In this document: positions 21,858 to 33,395 of the stretch, piece by piece
Layout: every line of letters starts with the position of its first letter
How positions within the stretch are numbered: position 1 is the first letter of the stretch
Source: Wurfbainia villosa
Taxonomy: Eukaryota > Streptophyta > Magnoliopsida > Zingiberales > Zingiberaceae
Direction of reading: 5' to 3'
DNA: 64,000 nucleotides
Assembly (NCBI GenBank): GCA_025175895.1
Contig: CM045987.1
Span: 31,522,113 to 31,586,112 of the forward strand
The notes under the pieces: model-generated
The model's database searches: none
What the model was told of the DNA's origin: nothing
What the model saw: the letters and a program-made list of their open reading frames with translations, nothing else
Program-made: the position numbers and the translations under genes

Positions 21858-24069
21858 TGTAACGCCCGCCCTTCCCGTACCTCAGAGGGGAGCGAAGGGC
21901 GGCGCTACGCGATCATACATACATGCATATACATACAGCGGAAGCATTTAAAACAATAAAATCCCTTCTTAAGCTAACTATATTAACCTAGTCCATCTAA
22001 TAGATTAATTATGATGTAACGGTCTTAACAATTTTCTTAACTAAACATGTACTAAAGAAATTCGAGATTTATATAATAAACGGGAGTGACAACCAAAACA
22101 AAAACATCATCTAAGTCTTAACACTGAATGGTAAAACATGCATAATCTCCCCAAACCATAAACTAAATCTTATCCACCATACCACTGCCACACACATCTT
22201 TGCCTCCTGCTGCTCCCTTCAATTATTCCATTCCTTGCCATGCTCTGCAATACAAGGGAAAAACGACACTATCAACACATATGCTGAGTAAGATCCTTTC
22301 CTACTCACAAAATCCATACGACATAAATTACACATAAGATAGTGACACGTTCATTTAACTAACATATAGTCATAGCATGGATGTAACTATTAACATGATC
22401 ATCAAGAGGCATATAGACTTAGCATTCAAAATTCATGAGTAAAGCAATCCGTGACATGATCATCTAGGACATGTATCCCCATGGCATTTTTTTATCACAA
22501 TAGCATAATATCTCGTAATAACATAGACATGGAATAGTTATATGCAGAATGCTCTTTGAAAACATATACTTTCAGAAGTACTTAAACATAATCTCAACAT
22601 TAGGCAGATTGATCCATGACTGGCCCATTTGGCGACCCCTTGTGGTCATCGACCGTCGACCGTGTCATTACCACTAGGCCCGTACTTCGACCTAGGGGCA
22701 ACTTTGGATACAAGCCATGCATAAAGTAAAAAAGCATACATGTTCTTGGACATAACATAAAGAGTGTTCTTGTCCCCACTCTTAGGGAAACATTTCTTAA
22801 CCAATTCATATTCATAAGCCTTACATAACCATGGCATAGGGGTGCCTATCGTTCATGAACATAAACAGGTACATCATGATACAATGAGTAAAACTTAACA
22901 TATACATTATGATACAATGGTCCAACATCAGTCGTTAACATGGACATAAGGTATGGAATCATGCAAATATATCGTCTAACTAGCATCATATCAATACCAT
23001 ATATATATACCTAGCATAACATGGAAAATCATTCAGAATCATGTTCGGAATTTTTTTTTATTTTCTTGTCCTTTTTAATCTTCCCGAGCCCAGCACAGTC
23101 GGCCTGCGTTGGACGACACACCCGTGTCGTGGCCGAGCGGCACGCCTGCTAGCCGAGAGGTACGCCTGCTAGCCGAGCAGCACCTCCAGCGGTCGAGCGA
23201 CACGCCTGGCGCCCGAGCGGCATGCTTTGCGCCCGAGCTGTTTGGCCCCGACATGCCTGTGCCAAGGCGGCATAGGCGTGTCCCGCGCTGCTCACCCCGA
23301 CACGCCTGTGTCGGGGTGAAAGAGCGGCGTGTTGGCCTCTGTACGTGTTCTGCTTAAAAAAATTTATACGAACCTCGTCCTAGGGTCTTAAGCAATATCA
23401 AACATGGAACCTCATCTAAGGTTAATCATATGCAATACAGGGAAAAGAAGAACATGAAAAACTCTTTATTGCATAGCACAACATTAAAAACATGAAAGCC
23501 ATTCGAGAGAAACCCATGTACTGCAGGTGAGGGAATTCTTGCCTTCGATTGCTTTAACTTATATTTGTAAAACCTAATGAGATGCAACCTTCTATCCCAC
23601 CCTAGCAGCTTCCCTCCAAGGTCTCTTGAATCCCACCTTTCCTTGGATTCGGCGGAGAAGACAACCCTAGGAGAGAATTCTCCTTGATGTGTGGTTCAGC
23701 GGTGGAGGGATCAAGAGAGAGTAGAGAGGTGTCCTCTAGGGTATTAGGGAGGTTAAATTTATAACCATCAAGGCTTAACCTATTCCCTTATAAAGTTCCT
23801 TAAATTTCTCTCTTTAACAGAATTAATTCCTTCTTCAATTAAATTCGTGACTTCTCCCTAATCATATAAAATTTTTATTGGATTTTTGGTGACTCACCCC
23901 TTCTTATCCGGTTTTCTTTTCTTTTATCTTTTCTTTTATTTCCTTTAAATCCCACATAAGCCTATTATCATCATGCATAATTATCTTTATTTTCTTTAAC
24001 CCACATAAGGGCCCCTTTATTATCATGCCTCATTATCTATAAAACTCCTAAGATTTTTCAGGCGTTACA
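21858..24069 (-). repeat. T 3' LTR
   Basis: It starts TGTAACGCCCGCCC and ends GGGCGTTACA-like (ggcgttaca). A conserved catacagcggaagcattt lies at about 21933-21950. The block 23095-23360 is GC-rich and full of short repeats of cgagcggcacgcctg and ccccgacacgcctgtg; the open frame there is an artefact of that composition. Confidence 0.9.
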
Positions 24070-24104
24070 ATCCCCCATACCTTATAAAAAGTTCCTCCTC
24101 GAAC

Positions 24105-24848
24105 TTAGAATAGTTCTGGGTATCTTCGTTTCATATCATCCTCGCGTTTCCAGGTGGCTTCTTCGTATTGTTGACTTTGCCACAAAACATTTACTAAGGG
24201 CACTTCTTTATTTCTTAGTCTTTTGACTTCTCGGTCCAATACTCGGATCGGTCGACTTTCGTAACTCAGGTCCTCCTGAATTTGCACTCTCTGTGGCTCA
24301 ACCATCTGGTCTCTACTGGAAATGCACTTCTTGAGCATCGACACATGGAATACGTTGTGAATAGCCGACATCTCCTGAGGTAGCTCGAGCTCATAAGCTA
24401 CCTTGACAACTCTTTTCAGGATTGGATATGGTCCTACGTATTGCAGACTTAGCTTCCCTTTCTTCCCGAATCTCATTATTCCTTTCATAGGTGCTACCCG
24501 GAGAAATACCAAATCTCCGACATTGAATTCCAAAGGTCTACGTTGCTGATCCGCATAGTTTTTCTGCCAGCTCTGAGCAGTCTCTATTCTTTGGCAGATA
24601 TTCTGTATCGTTCGGGTGGTGTCCTCGATGAATTCCATCCGAAGTCCCATCTCTTTCTTCTCACCACCTTCGTACCAACAGATTGGAGACCTACATCTCC
24701 TCCCATATAAAGCTTCACAAGGTGCCATTCCGATGGTAGGCTGATAGCTATTGTTGTAAGCGAATTCCGCTAGACATAAATATCGGCACCAGCTCCCTTT
24801 GAAGTCCAGGGCACAAGCTCGTAACATGTCTTCCAGTACTTGGTTCAC
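24105..24848 (-). pseudogene. T integrase C-terminal part and chromodomain
   Basis: It is in the same frame as the upstream RT-RH-INT segment but cut from it by two stops, at the place of FHPQTDGQTE-type sequence (about 24863-24875). The integrase part has QVLEDMLRACALDFKGSW, YNNSYQPTIGMAPCEALYG and the GKKGKLSLQYVGPYPILKRV block. The final 55 residues (IRVLDREVKRLRNKEVPLVN, VLWQSQQYEEATWKREDDM) are a chromodomain of the Tekay type. In this family it is thought to guide integration to heterochromatin. It stops at 24105, about 35 bp before the LTR. Confidence 0.9.
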
Positions 24849-24869
24849 CCTTTCTGTTTGTCAGTCTGT

Positions 24870-26261
24870 CTAAGGATGAAAGGCGGTACTGAAATGCAGC
24901 TTCGTGCCAAGAGACTTATGAACGCATTCCCAAAACTGTGACGTGAAGCGACCATCCCTATCTGAAATGATGGTCTTGGGAATACCATGCAATCTGATGA
25001 TTTCCTTAGCATATAATTGAGCCAGTTGCTCAATCGAATATGTCATCTTGATTGCTAGGAAATGGGCTAACTTCGTCAATCTGTCAACGATAACCCATAT
25101 TGCATCATATCCGTTCGTAGTCCTGGGAAGACATGAAATAAAGTCCATAGAGATGTCTTCCCATTTCCACTCTGGAATTTGGATCGGTTGCAGAACTCCT
25201 CCAGGCCTCTGATGTTCTGCTTTAACTTGCTGACAGGTCAAATAGGTACTGACGTGTTGTGCTACATCCCTCTTCATACCGGACCACCAAAATTTCTCTT
25301 TCAGATCTTGATACATTTTTGTGGATCCCGGATGCATAGAATAGGGGGTCCCATGAGCCTCCTCCAATATCTTCTTGCGTAGTTCCGGATCATTAGGGAT
25401 ACATAGACGATCCCTAAGGTATAATATTCCGTTATCAGCGACACGAAAATCCTCGATTTTTCCTTCCAGGATCTCCTGCTTGATCATCTGGAGATTTGGA
25501 TCGCTACTTTGTTTTGCCAATATGTCATCGAATAGTGATGGTACTATTGCCATAGTCAAAAGCTGTCCAGAAATAACCTCGATTCCATAGCTCATGATTT
25601 TCGTCTCCAGCGGTCGAGACAATCCCGATAGAGACATCAAGGTGGCACTGGACTTCCTGCTGAGTACATTGGCCACTTTGTTCGCTTTCCCTGGGTGATA
25701 GAAAATCTCGCAGTCATAGTCCTTCACGAGATCAAGCCATCTACATTGTCTCATATTGAGGTCCCTATGTGTGAAGAAATATCTCAGACTCTGGTGGTCT
25801 GTATAGATCTTACACTGTGCTCCATACAGATAGTGCCTCCATACCTTGAGAGCGAAGACCACAGCAGCCAACTCTAAATTGTGAGTGGGATAGTTCTTTT
25901 CATGTTCCTTGAGTTGCCTAGAGGCATAGGCAATAACTTTACCACTCTGCATAAGGACAGCTCCGAGTCCCAATTTGGAGGCATCGCTGTACATGTCGAA
26001 GGATTCGTCACAGTTTGGAAGAGTAAGGATAGGAGCACTGGTCAATCTTCTCTTCAATTTTGTGAAACTCTTCTCGCAGTCGTCCGTCCATTCGTACTTC
26101 TTATTTTTCCGGGTGAGAACTATCGTAGGTGCTGCGATTCTGAAGAAGTCCTCTATGAATTTCCGGTAATAGCCCGCTAATCCGAGAAAACTCCTGACTT
26201 CGCTAGCATTCCTTGGTCTGCTCCAGTTACTCACGGCCTCGATCTTCCTCGGGTCCACCAT
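24870..26261 (-). pseudogene. T RT end, RNase H and integrase
   Basis: A single open frame of 463 codons. Residues 1-100 are the RT thumb/connection (GLAGYYRKFIEDFFRIAAP). The RNase H begins near 105 (FDMYSDASKLGLGAVLMQSG; YTDHQSLRYFFTHRDLNMRQ). It ends with HPGKANKVANVLSRK, where the usual D of ADALSRK is N, so a catalytic acid is lost. Integrase follows with a zinc domain whose first Cys is Tyr (STYLTCQQVK). The core has Asp in DFISCLPRT and Asp in ISDRDGRFTSQFW; the Glu lies past the stops near 24870. It is inactive on several grounds. Confidence 0.9.
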
Positions 26262-26781
26262 AACTCCGTCCTTGGAAATAATATGGCCCAGAAAAGATAC
26301 TTGATCGAGCCAGAATTCACATTTGAGAACTTGGCATATAGCTGCTTTTCTTGAAGGATCTGTAACACCATCTTCAAGTGTTCGGCATGCTCTTCTTGAT
26401 TTCTTGAATAGATGAGGATATCGTCGATGAAGACGATCACGAACTTGTCGAGAAATGTCGAGAATACCCGATTCATCAGGTCCATAAACATAGCAGGAGC
26501 ATTGGTCACTCCAAAGGGCATGACGACGAACTCAAAATGTCTGTATCTGGTCCGAAAAGCCGTCTTCGGAATATCGGCTGGTTTCACCTTCACTTGATGG
26601 TAGTCGGATCTGAGATCAATCTTTAAAAAGATAGTGGCACCTTTTAACTGATCGAACAGATCGTCAACCCGTGGTAAAGGGTACCTATTCTTGATCGTCA
26701 CATTATTTAGCGCTCGGTAGTCTATGCGCATTCGCATAGACCCATCTTTCTTCTTTACCAATAGTACTGGAGCTCCCTATG
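26231..26781 (-). pseudogene. T reverse transcriptase core
   Basis: The readable part starts at about 26778 with APVLLVKKKDGSMRM. It continues with IDYRALNNVTIKNRYPLP, the catalytic Asp in IFLKIDLRSDYHQ, MPFGVTNAPAMFMDLMNRVF and FIDDILIYSR (Asp-Asp about 26425). A frameshift near 26240 leads to the next segment. The N-terminal fingers of RT, normally 60-80 residues before APVLLV, are absent: at 26781 the text changes into a noncoding repeat. Hence a deletion removed gag, protease and the start of RT. Confidence 0.9.
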
Positions 26782-26796
26782 GAGAGCAAAATATTG

Positions 26797-26850
26797 TCTC
26801 ATCGACTCTATTACTATGTCTTCCATATATTACTGTCTCATCGACTCTAT
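26797..26850. repeat. T 38-bp tandem repeat, left part
   Basis: About one and a half copies of a 38-bp unit (gtctcatcgactctattact...cttccatatattact). It continues at 35794-35890 on the other side of B, with about two more copies. B landed inside this array. It is probably leader sequence of T. Confidence 0.75.
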
Positions 26851-27962
26851 TGTTGGATCGAGCGGATCGCTAGAGGGGGGTGAATAGCGATAGAAATTTT
26901 TTGTTAAAACGCGAGTAGACACAGCGGAAGATAAAAACAAAAATAGAGATAATAGACACAAAGGTTTTACTTGGTTCGTAGCCGAAGGCTACTACTCTAA
27001 GGCCCTAGTAGTCCTTGACCATGTACGGAGGGCAAACTACTAAAAAGCTCCTCCTCGTTTGAGGTAGGAGTTAGACGGATACACAAGATGATAAAAGCTC
27101 AAGGTAGAGGGACACTCCCCCTCTCCTTGATATGATTTAAAGCTCGAAATAAGAACAACTTATAAACTGAAATATGATTCAAACTTTCGTTATCGACGAC
27201 TTCAAAGGATGGAGGTTGAAGCTCTAGTCGTCGTCTCGGCAGCGCTTCATCGTAGGGATGTCGGAGAGTCGGAGCGTATCGGAAGCACTTGGAAGCTTTT
27301 TAATTGATGAAAAAACCCTAAGACAAGCCCTCCTTTTATAGCCTTTGAGCCCCTCATCGAATGGGTCTTCAACCAATCACAAATGGACACAAAAACTCCT
27401 TGAAATGGGGTGATAAGCCTTGACTCCTCGAATCTGATCATTGACCATCACGATCGATGGCCATCATCACCGACCGATGGCAAGATTAGTCGAGTGCGAC
27501 CTTCTTCAGCCGATCGTGATTGATCAGCCGAGTCCTCCAAGCCGGCAAATCGATCGATGCTTGCAAGTCAAAGTTAGCTCAACAAAAACATAATTTCGAC
27601 GGTCGTCGACCGTCCGATCTCAACCTAGACCATCTATAGGATGTCTTTGGTCGGATCTACGCTTAAGATCATCCCCGTAATGAGGATACGACCTCACTTA
27701 CGCTCGCACACACGAGCTTACCTCGATACTTACCATGTCGCTTTTGCTTCCGGCCTTCCACTCGATTCCTTCGGCTCCCTCCGAAGTCACTCGAGTGTCG
27801 CCCGACCACCCGGCTTCCTCCGGGTGTCGCTAGCCTTTAGCTCCAGCTTTAGCAATCTTCTGCACACTTGATTCAGCTTGTGAGATAACTACATAAGTTT
27901 AACTTTGTATCGTTTGCTATAATCAAAACTCAGGTTCGACTTAGGTGCCTACTGCACCAACA
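26851..27962 (-). repeat. B 3' LTR
   Basis: A 1112-bp LTR. A TATA-like tataaaa (minus) lies at 27340-27334 and acagcggaag at 26921-26930. It is nearly identical to 34683-35793, except at 27445-27570 where the motifs that read CAGTCGACTG in the partner are changed (for example cacgatcgatgg). Confidence 0.9.
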
Positions 27963-28916
27963 ATCTCCCCCTTTTTGATTTATGGCAAACCCACGTACAA
28001 AGTTAAGTAAATAGCAAGCATGAAGAATAATGTGCATTAGAAACAAACAAGAAATAAAGAAGATTAAGTTGGAGTAGTAAGGATTTTCTTCAAGTACTCC
28101 CCCTTGAGTAAACCTCCCCCTTGACCGAGGGTGAGTCTTGAAGAAAGACCTTAATCCTCCCCCTTGAGGGTTGCTTTAAGTAATTACTTAAAGTTGGCCT
28201 TAGTAAAATTTTTAAGTTAAGAGTTCTTCTTAACTTGGCCCTTTCTCCCCTTTAAGTAAAGCATTAACGGCATAATGTTTACGTTGACGGCACACATAAG
28301 TTTAAGTTAAGAATTCTCTTAACTTGGCCTTTACTTCCTTTTGTTAAAAGTTAAATAAGTTTTCAAAAACTTAGAGTTAACTTTTGGTTTAAATATGAAG
28401 TAAGAGTTAAGTTATAAAAAAAATTGACCCCTTACCTTTGGCCTTTTTCTCCCCCTTTTGCCATATATCGAAAAGAGTGAGGGTGTGTGTGGAAAATAAA
28501 AATAAGTGTTAAATTTAAAGTCCAAGCATGTTCCACATTATTTTGAAAATAATATACTGAAAATAAGTTCATCTATAAAATGTTCGACTCATATTTGGCT
28601 TGATTGATATGAAAGATCAACCACCCCGGATCAGTCTGAGTCGGTTAGTATGTATGATTATACTCCGTGGTTCATAACGATGCACTAGCTCTACATCTGG
28701 AACCAGGAGTAAGGTCCTATCATCTCACGCCCATCTACGTGGCTAAGTACACAAACACATTAGTCCTATGTGTTGTGAGATGTATTGGCTCCTTAAATCT
28801 ATAGGTGCATGATATCTAAGGTATGTCCTATACTAATTCCATAAAAAATGAAAATTAAGAAATAGTAGTAAGAAAATATAATTTGCAAGTTCCTATTCTA
28901 CACACATGCCCAATTT
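27963..28916 (-). other. B 3' noncoding region with PPT
   Basis: The PPT (minus tcaaaaagggggagat) is at 27963-27978. The rest is AT-rich with several extra purine-run copies (tccccct near 28100-28165, ctcccccttttgcc near 28450). The block 28600-28860 (aaccaggagtaaggtcctat, catctcacgcccatctacgt) is the unoccupied version of the G2 insertion site. No gene is seen. Confidence 0.75.
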
Positions 28917-29640
28917 TCATCTTAATAGACTAAATTCGCCGGGTAGGGGTTTAGTAAATAGGTCTGCTAAGTTAGACTTTGATTCGACGTATTCGAGTTG
29001 TATGGCTCCGTTGGCCACATGTTCTCGAATGAAATGGTGTTTGACCTCTATATGTTTTGTCCTAGAGTGACATATCGGATTCTTTGTAAGATTAATTGAA
29101 CTAATGTTATCTACGTGAAGTTTAGTATTCGTAAAGTCTAACTTAAAGTCGCGGAGAGTGTGCTTCATCCAAAGAAGCTGTGTGACACACTCATCCATCG
29201 CGATGTATTCGGCTTCGGTGGTAGATAAAGCAACACAGTGTTGCTTCCTACTGCACCAACTCACTAGACTCGAGCCGAGAAGTTGACAACAACCACTCGT
29301 ACTCTTTCTATCGAGCTTACTACCGGTATAGTCCGAATCAAAGTAGCCGATTAGTTCGAACTCGGTAGATCTAGGGTACCAAATACTACATTAAGTGTAC
29401 CCTTTAGATATCTAAGGATACGTTTAACTAGAGTTAGGTGAGACTCCTTGGCACAGGGTTTGGAACCTTGCGCACATACTACTCAAAATAGGATATCGTG
29501 CCTGGCCATAGTTAAGTAAAGGAGACTCCCTATTATGCTCCTATAGTATTTTAAATCAATTGAGTTTCCGATTAAATCTTCTTCTATATTGACATTAGTT
29601 GCAATTGGGGTATTAATAATTTTAGCATCTTGCATTCAAA
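28917..29640 (-). pseudogene. B RNase H
   Basis: The open segment 29264-28917 holds WCSRKQHCVALSTTEAEYIA (catalytic Glu), a WMKHTLRDFKLDF block, LHVDNISSINLTKNPICHSR, TKHIEVKHHFIREHV and DLFTKPLPGEFSLLR. The first part (about 29640-29265: YLKG, DYAG, DRKSTSG remnants) is in other frames and contains stops. It is the normal pol end of a SIRE-type element; the enzyme is broken only in its first half. Confidence 0.8.
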
Positions 29641-30604
29641 ACCGTTTAATTAATTCCCTAGTATATTTGCATTGATGTAGGTATATTCCATCTTTAGTTT
29701 GTTTAATTTGTAGACCTAAAAAGAAGCTTAACTCACCTACTAAATTCATTTCAAATTCACTTTCCATAAGTGAAATGAACTCATTTAGTAGGATTGAGTT
29801 GGTGGTTCCGAAAATAATATCATCTACATAGATTTGGGCTATGAATATGTCTTTACCTAAGGTTTTTACGAAAAGAGTTGGGTCAACTACACCTTGGTTA
29901 AAACCTTTGGACTTAAGATAAATCGAAAGTCTCTCGTACCAAGCTCGAGGAGCTTGTTTAAGTCCATAAAGAGCTTTCTTTAACCTAAGGACATGATCGG
30001 GTTTGTCTAAACTTTCGAAACCGGGGGGTTGACTAACGTAAACTTCTTCTTTAATGTATACATTTAAGAATGCAGATTTCACATCCATTTGAAAAAATTT
30101 AAATCCTCGATGTGCTGCATATGCTAATAGCATTTGAATGGACTCTAATCTAGCTACTGGGGCATAGGTCTCGTCGTAATCTAAACCTTCGACTTGACTA
30201 AACCCTTTAGCAACTAGTCTAGCTTTATTTCTAACTACTTCACCTTTATCATCAATTTTATTTCTAAACACCCACCTTGTTCCAATGATTGTTTTATCTT
30301 TAGGTGGTGGTACTAATTCCCATACTTCGTTCCTAGTGAATTGAGCCAACTCTTCTTGCATTGCAATAATCCAATCGGGATCAAGAAGAGCTTGGTCAAT
30401 AGTTTTGGGTTCAATTTTAGAAATCAATGATATTTGACTAAGGTTTCTGTATGAGGCTCTAGTTCGAACTCCTAGACTTGGATCACCTATCACTTGGTCG
30501 ATAGGATGATTCGTTTGGGTCCTAGTTGGATTTGGGTTTGAGTCTACAACTTGATCCAATGGGATGACTTGTTTGAGTTCTAGTTTGGTTGAGTCATCTA
30601 TCAC
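29636..30604 (-). pseudogene. B reverse transcriptase
   Basis: A 322-codon open frame with the complete RT core: NEVWELVPPPKDKTIIGTRW (about residues 92-111), NKARLVAKGFSQVEGLDYDE, catalytic Asp in FQMDVKSAFLN (174), YGLKQAPRAWYERLSIYL and YVDD (259-262) within IYVDDIIFGTTN. It ends at LIKRF with a stop, in the place where the family continues QDAK-like into the connection. N-terminal residues 1-60 are the Ser/Pro-rich linker after integrase. RT itself looks intact; neighbours are broken. Confidence 0.9.
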
Positions 30605-30635
30605 TTGGTCGATAGAGTGACTTGGTTGACTTAGG

Positions 30636-31634
30636 TTAGATTAACACTAGACCTGATCTCGGATCGGAGTTAGGTCTAGTATGAACTGGCTCGCTAATTG
30701 GGGTTTCTGGGGGTTTTGTAGGTTCATGTCCTTCATCAAATACTACATTGATAGTCTCCTCGACTCTAAGGGTGTCGTGGTTATATACTCTATAAGCTCT
30801 ACTTGTAGTCGAGTATCCTAGAAAGATTCCGGTCGTGGTTTTGGATGTAAATTTCCCTAGGTAATCCTTAGTGTTTAGGATATGTACCTTACACCCAAAT
30901 ACCCTAAAGTACTTGATGTTAGGTATTTTATTGTGATAAATCTCGTATGAGGTCTTAAGGTGCCTCTTTACCATAAGGATCCTATTTTGGACATAGCATG
31001 ACGTACTCACGGCTTCCACCCAAAACCTATCGGGTAGGTTATACTCATTTAACATTGTCCTAGCGGCTTCTTGTAGGGTTCTATTTTTGCGTTCTACTAG
31101 GCCATTTTGTTGTGGAGTTCTAGGGCAAGAGAACTATGGTGGTATCCATTTAGGTTACAGAATTCTGTAAACCTATGGTTTTCGAATTCACCACCATGAT
31201 CAGTCCTAAGTCTTTTGATTTTAATGTTTTGTTGATTTTCTATTAACTTAAATAGGTTGATTAATTGATCTAGGGTATCATTTTGTGTTTGATGAACCTA
31301 ACTTAGTAAATCTAGAATAGTCATCAATTATGACTAAGCAGAATTTACTTCCGTTAAGTGACTTAGCTCCATGTGAATCAAATAGATCCATGTGTAGGAG
31401 CTCAAGCACACTTTTGGTTCGTTCTTGACTAGTTAGTTGATGTTGTGTCCTAGATTGTTTACCTTGTTGACAAGCATTACATATTTTATTATCCAAGTTG
31501 TTGAGGTTAGGCAAACCTCGACTAAATCACTGACTCATCTTGTGGATGAGTCTTGGGTGTGAGTGACCGAGTCGTCGGTGCCACAACCATGATTCCTCTT
31601 GCCGCGGTCATAAGACACTTAGTTGAGGAGTTAG
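30636..31634 (-). pseudogene. B integrase
   Basis: Segment 31514-31278 has the zinc-domain end (NKICNACQQGKQSRTQHQ) and the first catalytic Asp in LELLHMDLFDSHG. The second Asp lies in frame-shifted KRLRTDHGGE near 31190-31215, and the Glu in NGLVERK near 31085-31106. Segment 31055-30636 is the C-terminal part (YNLPDRFWVEAVSTSCYVQN, IKYFRVFGCKVHILNTKDYL, SKTTTGIFLGYS). At least three frame changes occur. The start of the zinc domain sits in 31634-31515 with stops. Confidence 0.85.
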
Positions 31635-31990
31635 TTAGTTGATAGTGTAAATGTTGTTATTTCTAGTCCCTTTAAGAATTGTTTTAGAGGTTTTGTTTGT
31701 ATTAATTACGCATTCATTTTCTAGAAATATGACCTTATAGTTATTATCACACAATTGACTTACACTAAGTAAATTATATTGAAAATGTTCTACTAATAAA
31801 ACATTTTGAATAACAAAATTTGAATTGAGCTCAATATCACCTGATCCGATGATTTTGAGCTTGCCGTTATTTCCGAAGGCTACCGATCCTTGTCGTTTGA
31901 ATCGAAGCTTCGAAAACTTGAGTTGATCCCCGGTCATGTGTCGGGAGCAACCACTGTCCAACATCCATTGATCCTACACGCAAGGTAGTT
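31635..31990 (-). pseudogene. B protease and preINT
   Basis: The open segment 31964-31635 starts MLDSGCSRHMTGD; DSG is the aspartic protease motif. It continues with GSVAFGNNGKLKIIGSGDIE, QNVLLVEHFQYNLLSVSQLC and ECVINTNKTSKTIL. This is a standard SIRE protease followed by the start of preINT. It ends with a stop at 31635. The methionine is internal: the domain is normally part of one Gag-Pol protein. Confidence 0.85.
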
Positions 31991-32549
31991 GGATCGGATA
32001 TTGGATTTATTAAAAATTGGTTGAAAAATTATTAACCTAAATCATCTCACCCATGTCTACATGATCAAACATGTTAATCCTATATGTTCTTGTGAGATGA
32101 CTTCCAATTTTAGTTGAATTAAATTTAATGACTTAAACACTTGTCAACCTTGCGTTAGATTCGGATTTGACCTTAGGCTCATCAAGTCACCTTTTCAAGA
32201 TCATGGCTTACAGGTCGTGGCGAGGCACAGAGGCCTTCTTTGATCGGAACAACGACCACTTCCTTAGACAAAGCCATTTTCAAGAAAATAGAGACTTAAC
32301 TCACCTAAGACCACTTCCTGGTCTAACTAGTCTAGGATACGGCAAGATAGCTTCAGCTAGTTCCGCTCGGTCAAGTGCACCGAACTAGATACGCCTTATC
32401 TAGCCCGAATACACAAGACTCCGCTTTCCTAGCGTACTATCATCTCGCCGCGTCCTGGTACTATGTTATCAAGTATTGACGAGTTATAGTCCTATCTAAC
32501 CATTCTAAAAAGTAAAATCAAACTAAATAAAAACCTAAGCATGCAATTT
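31991..32549 (-). other. B region between gag end and protease
   Basis: About 560 bp with no useful frame on the minus strand. In SIRE elements this joins gag to pol. The text acatgatcaaacatgttaat and the AT-rich pieces resemble the noncoding 3' regions of the gag-only elements. I see nothing else. Confidence 0.45.
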
Positions 32550-33360
32550 CTAAGTTAAAACATAAACAAATTTCGTACTAGCTCCCCCTGGACCGTTGAA
32601 TCGATTCGGTCTCTCCACATAGTGGATTTGGTCCTTGGGAACCCAGTACTGGTTTGATCCTAAGTTTAAAATCAAGGTGGTCTTAGGGACCCATGCTTGG
32701 ACACGTTTTCTATGTCTACTTACGATTGACATATACGACATATTGGTCATGTTTGAGCTAAACCCTAGCCCGGCCTTGTTGTACACGGCCCTTTGCGATC
32801 CAAGTAGGAGGTCAAGTCCTTTGGATCCCAAAGTAAACCTTTCCAACGTATTCCTAAGATCTTCGACTTGACTTTTCAAGAGTGAGTTCTCAACTTTGAG
32901 TTTTTCAACTCGAGTTGAGTCCTTCTCTTGAACTCGACTAGTCAAAGAGGTTAGGGAGACCTCGTGTTTGAGGAGTTTAACTTCCTCAACCAGGGTCTCG
33001 ACCTTGGACTCGGACTTAGCTAACTTTTTATTTAAAAACTTAATTGCACTATAAAGAGTAGTAATAAGAGACCAACTTAACTTGAGTGTATCTTTTGAAC
33101 CGGATGCATATCCGTGGCTTGTCTTGAATAGTGTTTCGTAGTCCGACTCGTCTTCGATTTCTGATTCTGGTTCCGGTTCCGACTCCGTCTCCGATTCCAC
33201 CGGTTTAGCCATAAGGACTCGATCGTTGTCTTCTTCCTCGGAGGCTTCTTCCCAAGTAGCATTGAGTGCCTTTTTATGTTTTGGTGCCTTGCTCTTGAGT
33301 TTTGGGCACTCGGACTTAATGTGTCCAAACCTGTTGCATTCATAACATCTTATGTTTGAA
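32550..33360 (-). pseudogene. gag: B gag, zinc knuckle and coiled-coil tail
   Basis: At 33350-33309 the minus strand codes RCYECNRFGHIKSECP, an intact CX2CX4HX4C knuckle, in phase with the open segment 33212-32550. After an acidic stretch (PVESETESEPEPESEIEDES) come long heptads: SAIKFLNKKLAKSESKVETL and EKLKVENSLLKSQVEDLRNT. The tail is RFTLGSKGLDLLLGSQRA and NQYWVPKDQ. The knuckle would bind genomic RNA; the coiled coil may aid assembly. A frameshift near 33400 separates it from the N-terminal part. Confidence 0.85.
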
Positions 33361-33395
33361 CTTTTATGCTTACCTTCGTTGGGTCGAGTGACGGC

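Noticed and set aside
23109..23357. Open frame of 82 codons in the GC-rich part of the T 3' LTR
   Set aside because: It lies in repeated GC-rich LTR DNA, is absent from the partner LTR, and resembles no gag or pol domain.
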